From Micromonospora matsumotoense (GTDB taxonomy: Bacteria; Actinomycetota; Actinomycetes; Mycobacteriales; Micromonosporaceae): a stretch of DNA of 64,000 bases. Made by a program: the position numbers and the translations under genes. The notes under the pieces were generated by a model. It was not told where the DNA came from. It did no database searches and saw nothing but the letters and a program-made list of their open reading frames with translations. This document shows positions 22,605 to 30,208 of this stretch, one piece after another (position 1 is the first letter of the stretch; the number at the start of each line of letters is the position of its first letter). The stretch is taken from NCBI RefSeq assembly GCF_900091525.1, contig NZ_FMCU01000005.1:62001-126000 (forward strand), given 5' to 3'.

Positions 22605-23252
22605 ATGAGCAAGACCGTCGTCCACGTGCTGCGGCACGGCGAGGTGTACAACCCGGACCAGATCCTCTACGGCCGGCTGCCCGGCTTCCGGCTGTCCGAG
22701 CTGGGCGTGCAGATGGCCAAGGCCGCCGCCCAGGCGGTCGCCGAGCGCGAGGTCGTGCACGTGGTGGCCAGCCCGCTGGAACGCGCCCAGCAGACCGCCG
22801 AACCGATCGCCGGCCAGTTCGGGCTCCCGGTCGGGGTGGACGAGCGGCTGATCGAGAGCGCCAACTGGTTCGAGGGCAAGAAGGTCTCGCCCGGCGACGG
22901 CTCGTTCCGCGACCCGCGTAACTGGTGGGTGCTGCGCGACCCGGTGACCCCGAGCTGGGGTGAGGCCTACCGGGCCATCGCCGAGCGGATGTTCGCCGGC
23001 CTGCACGCCGCCCGGGTGGCGGCCGAGGGGCGCGAGGCGGTCATCGTCTCCCACCAGCTCCCCATCTGGACGCTGCGCCGCTACGTCGAGCGCAAGCGGC
23101 TCTGGCACGACCCGCGCCGCCGGCAGTGCGGGCTGGCCAGCCTCACCTCCTTCCACTTCGACGGGGCCAAGGTGGTCGGGATCGGCTACTCCGAGCCGGC
23201 CGCCCACCTGATCGCGATGTCCGCGACAGCCCGGACGGCCAAGGGGGCCTGA
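22605..23252 (+). CDS. histidine phosphatase family protein
   Basis: This 215-residue member of the phosphoglycerate mutase-like branch carries the phospho-acceptor motif LRHGE at residues 9-13, the arginine in SPLERAQQTAE and the second catalytic histidine in VIVSHQLPIW. The substrate is not evident. It is four bases downstream of hemL behind a purine-rich site and one base ahead of tlpA. Its conserved place between hemL and the cytochrome c genes in actinomycetes suggests co-expression and not a direct role in haem chemistry. Confidence 0.9.
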   Translation: MSKTVVHVLRHGEVYNPDQILYGRLPGFRLSELGVQMAKAAAQAVAEREVVHVVASPLERAQQTAEPIAGQFGLPVGVDERLIESANWFEGKKVSPGDGSFRDPRNWWVLRDPVTPSWGEAYRAIAERMFAGLHAARVAAEGREAVIVSHQLPIWTLRRYVERKRLWHDPRRRQCGLASLTSFHFDGAKVVGIGYSEPAAHLIAMSATARTAKGA

Positions 23253-23253
23253 G

Positions 23254-23829
23254 ATGCGTCTCCGGAGGCCGTTGGCCGTCCTGCTCGCCGCCGTCACCGC
23301 CGGGGCGGCGCTGGTCGGCTGCACCTCCGGCACCGACGAGAGCCGGTGCGCCAACAACGGCGGCATCGTCGAGTGCGCCCCCGACCAACGTTCCACCGCC
23401 CCGAAGATCGCCGGTGACCTGCTCACCGGCGGCGGGTACGACACCTCGCAGGCCCGGGGCCAGGTGGTGGTGCTCAACTTCTGGGGTTCCTGGTGCGCGC
23501 CCTGCCGCGCCGAGGCCGACGACCTGGAGGCCACCTACCAGGCCACCAAGGGCTCCGGGGTGACCTTCCTCGGCATCAACGTGCAGGACAGCCGGGACAA
23601 GGCGATCGCCTTCGAGGAGGGCCGGGTCACCTACCCGAGCCTGTTCGACCCGGCCAGCCGGCTGGCGCTGGCGCTGGACATCCCGCCGAACACCATCCCG
23701 GCCACCGTCGTGCTCGACCGGCAGGGCCGGATCGCCACCGTGATCCGGGCCGCCGTCACCACCGACGGCCTGCGGCCGATCGTCGAGCGGATCGCCGCCG
23801 AAGAGCCGGCGTCCACCGGTTCCCGCTGA
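23254..23829 (+). CDS. TlpA/ResA-like thiol-disulphide lipoprotein
   Basis: The 191-residue protein has a lipoprotein signal with lipobox LVGC (Cys23) and a thioredoxin fold with the redox pair WCAPC (Cys81, Cys84). The fold's cis-proline follows in PPNTIPATVVLD. ResA-type proteins reduce the CXXCH cysteines of apocytochrome c outside the membrane. It is followed immediately by ccdA, its electron donor, then resB and ccsB. An additional cysteine pair (Cys32, Cys41) lies just after the lipid anchor. Confidence 0.93.
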   Translation: MRLRRPLAVLLAAVTAGAALVGCTSGTDESRCANNGGIVECAPDQRSTAPKIAGDLLTGGGYDTSQARGQVVVLNFWGSWCAPCRAEADDLEATYQATKGSGVTFLGINVQDSRDKAIAFEEGRVTYPSLFDPASRLALALDIPPNTIPATVVLDRQGRIATVIRAAVTTDGLRPIVERIAAEEPASTGSR

Positions 23830-24734
23830 TGGGCGAGACGTTCCGCGAACTCGCCCAGTCCGGCCCGTTGCTGCTGGCCATCGGCGCGGCGGCGCTGGCC
23901 GGGCTGGTCAGCTTCCTGTCCCCGTGCGTGCTGCCGCTGATGCCCGGCTACCTGTCGTACGTGACCGGGCTGGCCGGCACCGACCTGGAGGGCCGCGCCC
24001 GGACGACCCCGACCGGCGGCGGCCCCGTCCCGGCCGGCGGCGACCCTGCCTCGACCGGCGAGCCGGACCCGGCCGACGGCGACCCGGCGTCCGGTGGCGG
24101 CCCGGACGGCGGGGTGGCGGTCGCGACCCGGGCGGCGACCCGGCCGGCGGCGGCGGTCAAGGGGCGGGTGCTGGCCGGGACGTTGCTGTTCATCGCCGGC
24201 TTCACCGTCGTCTTCACCGCCACCGCGATCCTCTTCGCCGGGTTCGGCCGGATCTTCTTCGACTACGAGCGCACCTTCCAGGTCGTCATCGGCGCGCTGA
24301 TCGTCCTGCTCGGCCTGAGCTACCTGGGCGTGCTCCCCGGCATGCAGCGGGAACTACGCATCCAACGGCTGCCCGCCGCCGGGCTGCTCGGTGCGCCGGT
24401 GCTCGGCGCGGTGTTCGCGCTGAGCTGGATGCCGTGCACCGGCCCGACGCTGGGCGCGGTGCTCGGGATGGCCGCCACCGGTGGGCAGACCGACCGGGCG
24501 GTGGTGCTGGCGGTGGCGTACTGCCTCGGGTTGGGGTTGCCGTTCGTGGTCTTCGGGTTGGGCTTCCACCGGCTGCTCGGGGTGTTCCGCGCGGTCCGGC
24601 GCAACAGCCGGTGGGTCACCCGGATCGGCGGGGTGCTGCTGATCCTGATCGGCCTGGCGCTGGTCACCGGGGGCTGGCAGAACTTCGTGATCTGGTTGCA
24701 GACGACCGTGGGACCCGGCGAGGTGAGCATCTGA
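23829..24734 (+). CDS. ccdA: cytochrome c biogenesis protein CcdA
   Basis: CcdA carries electrons across the membrane to the TlpA-like thioredoxin. The 301-residue protein has the two cysteine-bearing helices expected (FLSPCVLPLMPGY with Cys33, and WMPCTGPTLG) and about six transmembrane segments. A Gly/Pro/Asp-rich insertion of about 50 residues, with PAGGDPAS- and PADGDPAS-like repeats, lies between the first two helices where family members usually have a short loop. The ATG overlaps the tlpA stop by one base. Confidence 0.93.
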   Translation: MGETFRELAQSGPLLLAIGAAALAGLVSFLSPCVLPLMPGYLSYVTGLAGTDLEGRARTTPTGGGPVPAGGDPASTGEPDPADGDPASGGGPDGGVAVATRAATRPAAAVKGRVLAGTLLFIAGFTVVFTATAILFAGFGRIFFDYERTFQVVIGALIVLLGLSYLGVLPGMQRELRIQRLPAAGLLGAPVLGAVFALSWMPCTGPTLGAVLGMAATGGQTDRAVVLAVAYCLGLGLPFVVFGLGFHRLLGVFRAVRRNSRWVTRIGGVLLILIGLALVTGGWQNFVIWLQTTVGPGEVSI

Positions 24735-26353
24735 TGACGACCGTCGAGGACCGGCCGGCCAGCCCACCCGCCGAGGCCCCCCGCCGGCCGAACCCGCTGC
24801 TCGCCCTGCTGCGCAACTCGTGGCGGCAGCTCACCAGCATGCGTACCGCGTTGATCCTGTTGTTCCTGCTCGCGGTCGCGGCGATTCCCGGCTCGGTGCT
24901 GCCGCAGCGGGGGGTCAACCCGGAGAACGTCGACAGGTACTTCGTCGAGCACCCGGAGCTGGCCCCGCAGCTCGACCGGATCGGCGCGTTCGAGGTGTTC
25001 GGTTCGGTCTGGTTCTCCGCCATCTATCTGCTGCTGTTCACCTCGCTGGTGGGGTGCATCCTGCCCCGGATGCGCGACCACCTGCGCGCGTTGCGGGCCC
25101 GGCCGCCGGCCGCGCCGAAACGGCTGGACCGGCTGCCGCAGCACACCGTGCTGGAGGCCCCGGCCGCCGCCGATCCGGCGGCCATCGCCGCCGTGCTGCG
25201 CCGCCGCCGCTGGCGGGTGCAGGTGCGCGGCAACGAGGTCTCCGCCGAGAAGGGCTACCTCAAGGAGACCGGCAACCTGCTGTTCCACACCTCGCTGGTC
25301 GCCGTGCTGATCGGCGTCGCGCTCGGCTCGTGGTACGGCTGGCACGGCAACAAGCTGCTGGTGGCCGGCGCGGAGAACGCGTTCTGCAACACCCGCCAGC
25401 AGTACGCCGAGGCGAAGCTCGGCCCGCGCGTCGACAGCGCCGACCTGCCGCCGTTCTGCCTGACCCTGGACGGGTTCGACGCCCGGTTCCTGCCGTCCGG
25501 GCAGCCGGCGAGCTACCGCGCGACGGTGACCGTGGACCGGCCGGACGGCTCGGACCGGCGCACCGCCGACTTCGCGGTCAACTCGCCGCTGCGGCTCGGC
25601 TCGGCCAACGTCTACCTGCTGGGCCACGGCTACGCCCCGATCCTGAAGTACACCGACCGGTACGGTCGCAGCCAGACCAGCACGGTGCCGTTTCTGACCA
25701 GCGGCGACGCCAACCTCACCAGCGAGGGGGTGGCCGCCTTCCCGGACGCCAACGTCGACCCGGTGACCGGCCGCCGGGACGCGAACCAGCAGGTCGCCTT
25801 CGAGGGGCTCTATCTGCCGACCGCCCCGGACACCGCGCCGTTCGTGTCGTCGCGGTTCCCCGAGGAGCGCAACCCGGCGGTGGTGCTGGCCGCCTACCGG
25901 GGAAACCTGGGGCTGGACGCCGGCATCCCCGGCTCGGTCTACCAACTCGACCAGCGTCAGGTGACCAGCGGCAAGCTCACGCAGGTGGGCGACAAGAAGC
26001 TCGCCCCGGGCGAGACGTGGACCCTGGACGACGGCAGCAAGCTGGAATTCCTCGGCACCAAGCGCTACATCACCCTCTCCGTCCGGCACGACCCGGGCGA
26101 GAAGCTGATGCTGGGCGCCTGCGTGGTGCTGCTGGTCGGGCTGATGGGCTCGCTGTTCGGCCGGCGGCGGCGGGTCTGGTTCCGGGTGACGCCCCCCGAC
26201 AGTGGATCTCCGACGGGCGGTAGTAGTTTGGTGTCGGCCGGTGGGCTGCCGCGCACCGATCATCCGGGGTTCGCCGAGGAGTTCGCGCAGCTCGTCGCTG
26301 CGGTACGCGACGACGGGCGGCCCGACCGGCGGGCGCGAGAGGGAGTCGAGTGA
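24734..26353 (+). CDS. resB: cytochrome c biogenesis protein ResB
   Basis: ResB forms the haem-handling and ligating complex of System II cytochrome c maturation with CcsB. The 539-residue protein has hydrophobic helices near residues 38-58, 95-115 and 180-200, a large extracytoplasmic domain of about 270 residues, and a last helix near 465-485. MRTALILLFLLAVAAIPGS and GYLKETGNLLFHTSLV are family hallmarks. The ATG at 24734 overlaps the ccdA stop by one base, so the four genes are one operon. Confidence 0.94.
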   Translation: MTTVEDRPASPPAEAPRRPNPLLALLRNSWRQLTSMRTALILLFLLAVAAIPGSVLPQRGVNPENVDRYFVEHPELAPQLDRIGAFEVFGSVWFSAIYLLLFTSLVGCILPRMRDHLRALRARPPAAPKRLDRLPQHTVLEAPAAADPAAIAAVLRRRRWRVQVRGNEVSAEKGYLKETGNLLFHTSLVAVLIGVALGSWYGWHGNKLLVAGAENAFCNTRQQYAEAKLGPRVDSADLPPFCLTLDGFDARFLPSGQPASYRATVTVDRPDGSDRRTADFAVNSPLRLGSANVYLLGHGYAPILKYTDRYGRSQTSTVPFLTSGDANLTSEGVAAFPDANVDPVTGRRDANQQVAFEGLYLPTAPDTAPFVSSRFPEERNPAVVLAAYRGNLGLDAGIPGSVYQLDQRQVTSGKLTQVGDKKLAPGETWTLDDGSKLEFLGTKRYITLSVRHDPGEKLMLGACVVLLVGLMGSLFGRRRRVWFRVTPPDSGSPTGGSSLVSAGGLPRTDHPGFAEEFAQLVAAVRDDGRPDRRAREGVE

Positions 26354-27351
26354 TGTCCGCAGTCTCCGACCAGTTGGTGACGTTCGCGATCCTGGTGTAC
26401 CTGATCGCGATGATCAGCCACGCCGTCGAGTACGCCCTGGGCAATGTCCGCGCGGTGTCGGCCCGGGTCGCACCGGCCCGGGAGCTGGTCGGCGCGGGTG
26501 TCGGTGGCGCAGGCGTCGACAAGGTCGACGGCCCGGTGGCCGACGCCCCTGCGGGCACGCCGCCGCCGACCCGCCGGAGCCGTTCGGCCGGGCGGGCCAG
26601 GCTGGCCGGGCGGATCGCCGCCGGGCTCACCGTGCTGGCCGCCGCGCTGCACCTCGGCGCGCTGGTCACCCGGGGGATCGCGGCCGACCGGATGCCCTGG
26701 GGCAACATGTACGAGTTCGTGCTGACGGTCACCTGGATCGGGACCGCCGCCTGGCTCGTGGTGCTCTGGAAGCGACCGGCGCTGCGCCGGCTCGGGCTGT
26801 TCCTCACCCTGGTCATGGTGCTGCTGCTGGCCTTCGCCGAGCTGAAGCTCTATGTCCCGGTGGTGCCGCTGATGCCGGCGCTCCAGTCGTACTGGTTCAT
26901 CATCCACGTGTCGACGATCGTCTTCTCCTCCGGCATCTTCCTGCTGGGCGTGGTGCCGGCGGTGTCGTTCCTGCTGCGCAACGGCTACGAGCAGGGGCGG
27001 CGCAGCTTCCCCTACACGTTGGCCCGGCGGCTGCCCGGGGCGGCCGACCTGGAGCGGCTGACCTTCGCCCTGCACGCCTTCGCGTTCCCGATCTTCACGT
27101 TCGCGGTGATCGCGGGCGCGATCTGGGCCGAGGCGGCCTGGGGTCGGGCCTGGGGCTGGGACCCGAAGGAGACCTGGGCGTTCATCTCCTGGGTGGTCTA
27201 CGCCGGTTACCTGCACGCCCGGGCCACGCCCAGCGTCAAGCGCAACGTGGCGACCTGGATCGCGGTGCTCGGCTTCCTGACCGTGCTGATGAACCTGTTC
27301 GGGGTGAACTTCTTCTTCACCGGCCTGCACTCGTACGCCGGGGTGGAGTGA
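26353..27351 (+). CDS. ccsB: cytochrome c biogenesis protein CcsB/ResC
   Basis: The 332-residue membrane protein contains the tryptophan-rich haem-binding motif as WGRAWGWDPKETWAF near residues 262-276, with conserved histidines in the flanking helices (MISHAVEY, IIHVSTIV, GLHSY). With ResB it exports haem and attaches it to apocytochrome c. A GTG at 26350 also fits. The ATG at 26353 overlaps the resB stop by one base, like the other junctions. About 50 residues after the first helix are a Pro/Ala-rich cytoplasmic loop. Its 3-prime end overlaps the convergent gene by 35 bp. Confidence 0.94.
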   Translation: MSAVSDQLVTFAILVYLIAMISHAVEYALGNVRAVSARVAPARELVGAGVGGAGVDKVDGPVADAPAGTPPPTRRSRSAGRARLAGRIAAGLTVLAAALHLGALVTRGIAADRMPWGNMYEFVLTVTWIGTAAWLVVLWKRPALRRLGLFLTLVMVLLLAFAELKLYVPVVPLMPALQSYWFIIHVSTIVFSSGIFLLGVVPAVSFLLRNGYEQGRRSFPYTLARRLPGAADLERLTFALHAFAFPIFTFAVIAGAIWAEAAWGRAWGWDPKETWAFISWVVYAGYLHARATPSVKRNVATWIAVLGFLTVLMNLFGVNFFFTGLHSYAGVE

Positions 27352-27547
27352 GCCGACCGGTGAGCACCCGGTCGACACCGAGGGTCACCTGGTAGGCGAC
27401 CTCCGGCACGTTGGCCAGGTCGAGGCGCTCGGCCCGCAGGGCGAGCTGGGCGTGCAGCTCCCGGGCCACCGCGTCGCGGATCTCCCGCAGCAGCGGGGAG
27501 AGGCCGTCAGGATCGCCCACCGTGTACGCGTCGTCCATGCGTCCCAT
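27317..27547 (-). CDS. small conserved-type hypothetical protein
   Basis: A 76-residue acidic, largely helical protein (73 residues if the second ATG at 27538 is used), with SPLLREIRDAVARELHAQLA as the core. I do not recognise a family with a known function. Its 3-prime end overlaps ccsB by 35 bp in convergent orientation, and codon use is consistent with coding. It may be a soluble helical-hairpin protein. Confidence 0.55.
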   Translation of the reverse strand: MGRMDDAYTVGDPDGLSPLLREIRDAVARELHAQLALRAERLDLANVPEVAYQVTLGVDRVLTGRLTPPRRTSAGR

Positions 27548-27676
27548 CCTCCGCCGGAGGACCAGGTGTGTCGATGCCCCTTGGCCTGCAGAACGTCTCC
27601 CCCTCCCGAAGCCGGTCAGCGGCACCGACCGGCAGCGGTAGTTGGTGGTCGTGCTGCCTTCCCGTTGGCCGATACC

Positions 27677-27705
27677 TTGACGCCCCATAAGGCTGATGAC
27701 ATCAT
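27677..27705 (+). promoter_or_regulatory. promoter of the secreted hydrolase gene
   Basis: TTGACG (27677-27682), a 17-base spacer and CATCAT (27700-27705) place the transcription start near 27712, directly before the first operator. The resulting leader would be about 525 bases. Confidence 0.5.
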
Positions 27706-27715
27706 CGCCGAACGA

Positions 27716-27729
27716 TGTTTGCGTAAACA
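27716..27729. promoter_or_regulatory. LacI operator copy O1
   Basis: TGTTTGCGTAAACA differs by one base from the perfect palindrome found at the other two sites. It lies directly after the predicted transcription start, a repressing position. Confidence 0.75.
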
Positions 27730-27786
27730 ATTTAGGGTTTAAATCGGACATCAGCTTCGACTGCGGCGTCCGGAGGGGGCCGCGCT

Positions 27787-27818
27787 CCTTGTCGATGTTT
27801 ACGTAAACATCGACAAGG
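27787..27818. promoter_or_regulatory. LacI operator copy O2 inside a 32-bp perfect palindrome
   Basis: The core TGTTTACGTAAACA is at 27796-27809, and the symmetry continues without a mismatch from 27787 to 27818. Its centre is exactly 80 bp from that of O1, a spacing that places both sites on the same helix face and would suit looping by a tetramer or paired dimers. It could also fold as a hairpin in the leader RNA. Confidence 0.8.
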
Positions 27819-28237
27819 GTGGCGTGGTCGGCGTTGACGGCCGGCGGGGGAGACGCCTTGACCCCTGGCCCACCCGTCTGCGAGGAGAGACTCTCCATGA
27901 GAAAGTGGGACAAGCGCATCGCCTGGGTGCTCGTACCCCCTTGATGGCGATGACAAGCTGGAGGTGCCGTCGATGTCTTCGACGGCACACGAGGGTTCGG
28001 CCCGTCGGTGATGGTCACGCCGACCGGACACTGCAGTCGTCCGTACCGCATCTCGTATGCGGGGTCGACCCCACTGCCGAGCGGCAAGATCGTAGCCACC
28101 CTACGAGGACGACGACCAGCCGCTGGACACCAACTCGCCCGGCTGACAGTTCCCTGAACTCCGCCGTACCGCCACCAGGTCACTCCCGACGCGGCGGACC
28201 CGGACGAGACCTCGTTCCCCCGCTATTGGAGCCGCAC

Positions 28238-29815
28238 ATGTTCCCGAAGCAGACAGGCGTCAGATCCGGCGCCGCCCCGCTTTCCCGTCCCCTCCCCCTC
28301 CTTGTCCTGCTCCTGCTGCTCGCCCTGGTCGCGGCGGTCGGCACGGTCCTCCTCCCCACAGTGAGCGAGGCCGTCACCCGTTCCTCGCAGACCATGTACA
28401 CCCCGCCGTCCGGCACCCCCGCCCCCGGCACGCTCTACCCGAGGGGGATACGGCTGGAGCACAGCGGGTCGTCCAACGGCACCATGCTCGCCACCTTCGA
28501 GCAGTACACCAACGGCAAGCCCGTCTTCCCGATCTACCGCAGCACCGACACCGGCAACTCCTGGACCAAGATCTCGGAAGTCGCCGACACGCAGAACGGC
28601 TGGGGCATGCGCTGGCAGCCACAGTTGTTCGAACTGCCCACCGCGATCGGCAACTTCCCCGCCGGGACCATCCTGGCCGCCGGCGACTCCGTCCCCAGTA
28701 ACCGCTCCGGGTTCAAGATCGACATGTACGCCAGCACGAACCAAGGGCAGACCTGGACCTTCGTCAAGAACATCGTCAACGGCGCGGGCAGACCGGTCTG
28801 GGAACCCTTCTTCCTGGTCAACGGCAACAAACTCATCGTCTACTACTCCGACGAGCGAGACAGCAGCCACAGCCAGAAGCTGGTGCACCAGGTCAGCACG
28901 GACGGCGTCAACTGGGGCCCCGTCGTCGACGACGTGGCGACCTCCACCCGAAGCGACCGACCCGGCATGTCGACAGTGGCGAAGCTGCCGAACGGCAACT
29001 ACGTGATGACGTACGAGTACGGGGGCTCGCCGGCGGGAAACCTCGCGGTCTACTACAAGATCTCCGCCAACCCCGAGGCGTTCGGCTCAGTCACCGGCCA
29101 GGTCCTGAGGTCGACCGACGGCCACACCGCCCTCTGGAACCCGTACATCACCTGGCTTCCCACCGGCGGCTCCAACGGCACCCTCGTCGTCAGTGCGCAA
29201 AGCACCACCGACGTGTTCGTCAACACCCAGGGCGGTGCCGCGAACGCCTGGACCCGGGTCGATTCCAAGGTCGCCGGCGGGTACAGCCGCGGCATGGTTC
29301 CGCTGGCCGACGGCCACAGCCTGGTGGTGCTCAGCGGCGGCTACAACGGCAGCACCGTCAACTCCGTCACGTACAGCACCATCGACCTGGGCGGCGTCGT
29401 GCCGACGACACCGGTCCCGTCCACGGGGACGACGACGGCGAGGCTGATCGGCGCTCAGTCGGGTCGTTGCCTCGACGTGCCGAACAGCAACCCCGCAAAC
29501 GGGACCAGGCCGGCGCTGTGGGACTGCCACACCGGGGCCAACCAGCAGTGGACGTACAACGCCTCCACCCGCCAGTTGCAGTCGCTCGGCAAGTGCCTGG
29601 GCGTCTCCGGTCAGAGCACGACGCCGGGCGCCACGGCGGTCCTCGGGGACTGCGGCAGCGGTGCCCACCAGCAGTGGACGCTCACCAACAACACCGTGGT
29701 GGGAGTCCAGTCCGGGCTGTGCCTGGACGTCGCCAACAACGCGACCGCGAACGGATCAGCGGTGAACATGTGGACCTGCAACGGAGGCGCCAACCAGCGG
29801 TGGACCCGCGGCTGA
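28238..29815 (+). CDS. secreted GH93-like beta-propeller hydrolase with ricin B lectin
   Basis: The 525-residue protein has a basic N-terminus and one strong hydrophobic helix (about residues 20-45), i.e. a signal peptide or anchor. Residues about 65-385 are a sialidase-superfamily propeller with Asp-boxes STDTGNSW, STNQGQTW and STDGVNW. GWGMRWQPQLFELP, VWEPFFLVNGNKLIVYYSDERD and RPGMSTVAKLPNGNYVMTYE resemble GH93 exo-arabinanases more than true sialidases. Residues 400-525 are a ricin-type beta-trefoil (CBM13) with QxW repeats. It probably trims a plant or cell-wall arabinose polymer outside the cell. The ATG at 28238 has ggag upstream. Control by the LacI gene at 30209 is inferred from shared operators. 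Confidence 0.82.
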   Translation: MFPKQTGVRSGAAPLSRPLPLLVLLLLLALVAAVGTVLLPTVSEAVTRSSQTMYTPPSGTPAPGTLYPRGIRLEHSGSSNGTMLATFEQYTNGKPVFPIYRSTDTGNSWTKISEVADTQNGWGMRWQPQLFELPTAIGNFPAGTILAAGDSVPSNRSGFKIDMYASTNQGQTWTFVKNIVNGAGRPVWEPFFLVNGNKLIVYYSDERDSSHSQKLVHQVSTDGVNWGPVVDDVATSTRSDRPGMSTVAKLPNGNYVMTYEYGGSPAGNLAVYYKISANPEAFGSVTGQVLRSTDGHTALWNPYITWLPTGGSNGTLVVSAQSTTDVFVNTQGGAANAWTRVDSKVAGGYSRGMVPLADGHSLVVLSGGYNGSTVNSVTYSTIDLGGVVPTTPVPSTGTTTARLIGAQSGRCLDVPNSNPANGTRPALWDCHTGANQQWTYNASTRQLQSLGKCLGVSGQSTTPGATAVLGDCGSGAHQQWTLTNNTVVGVQSGLCLDVANNATANGSAVNMWTCNGGANQRWTRG

Positions 29816-29830
29816 CACCAACCTGACGTG

Positions 29831-29864
29831 GGAGGGTTCCGGAACGCCTGTTCCGGAACCCTCC
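29831..29864. terminator. strong terminator hairpin
   Basis: A perfect 15-bp stem (29831-29845 with 29850-29864) with a 4-base loop follows the hydrolase stop by 15 bases. The flanking acgt bases extend it imperfectly. It separates the hydrolase from the minus-strand fragment. Confidence 0.85.
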
Positions 29865-29870
29865 AACGTC

Positions 29871-30135
29871 TCTACAAGGGTCGTCTTCACGACGGCGATG
29901 CCCCTGGGCGCCAGACCGTTCGGGCCACGGGTCCCGGCATCCTCGCCGGTGGTCACGATCGGGTCGCCGTCGATGCTGGTGATGTCCACGGGTTCATCCG
30001 TGCGGTTGATGAGAAACCAGAAGTCCGCGTCCCCGCCGCCGCGTACGGCGAGTTCCACCCGGCCTCGCAGGTCGGTGAGCAGCGGGAAGCTGCCGATGTT
30101 TACGTAAACACCGGCGGTGATAACGTCACCAGCCT
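29871..30135 (-). pseudogene. fragment resembling the C-terminal domain of a GH42 beta-galactosidase
   Basis: The minus frame encodes about 85 residues (LRGRVELAVRGGGDADFWFL, then INRTDEPVDI and NGLAPRGIAVVKTT) that look like the C-terminal beta-sandwich of beta-galactosidases, which ends such proteins with an LAPxGVAV strand. There is no catalytic domain, no good start (only a TTG) and no stop where the domain should end. The LacI operator O3 lies in frame at its 5-prime side. The simplest reading is a glycosidase gene reduced to its promoter edge and last domain by an internal deletion. Confidence 0.5.
30097..30110. promoter_or_regulatory. LacI operator copy O3
   Basis: TGTTTACGTAAACA is identical to the core of O2 and lies about 100 bp before the LacI gene. 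It could give autoregulation and may have controlled the now-decayed minus-strand gene. Confidence 0.75.
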
Positions 30136-30208
30136 CGGATGGCGTCAAGAACCAGACAGCTGCCTTATCGTGTCGTTCAACAGCCCGCCGGGCTGCGAAA
30201 GGAGCACC

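Larger units (their letters stand above)
27548..28237. other. long control region and leader of the hydrolase locus
   Basis: These 690 bases hold a TTGACG/CATCAT promoter, two operator copies and about 420 bases of leader without a convincing gene. The open frame that extends upstream of the hydrolase start has no protein-like composition. The first half is less GC-rich than its surroundings. Confidence 0.6.

Noticed and set aside
27824-28237. N-terminal extension of the secreted hydrolase
   Set aside because: The frame is open but has no coding character, and the signal peptide and ribosome site support the ATG at 28238.
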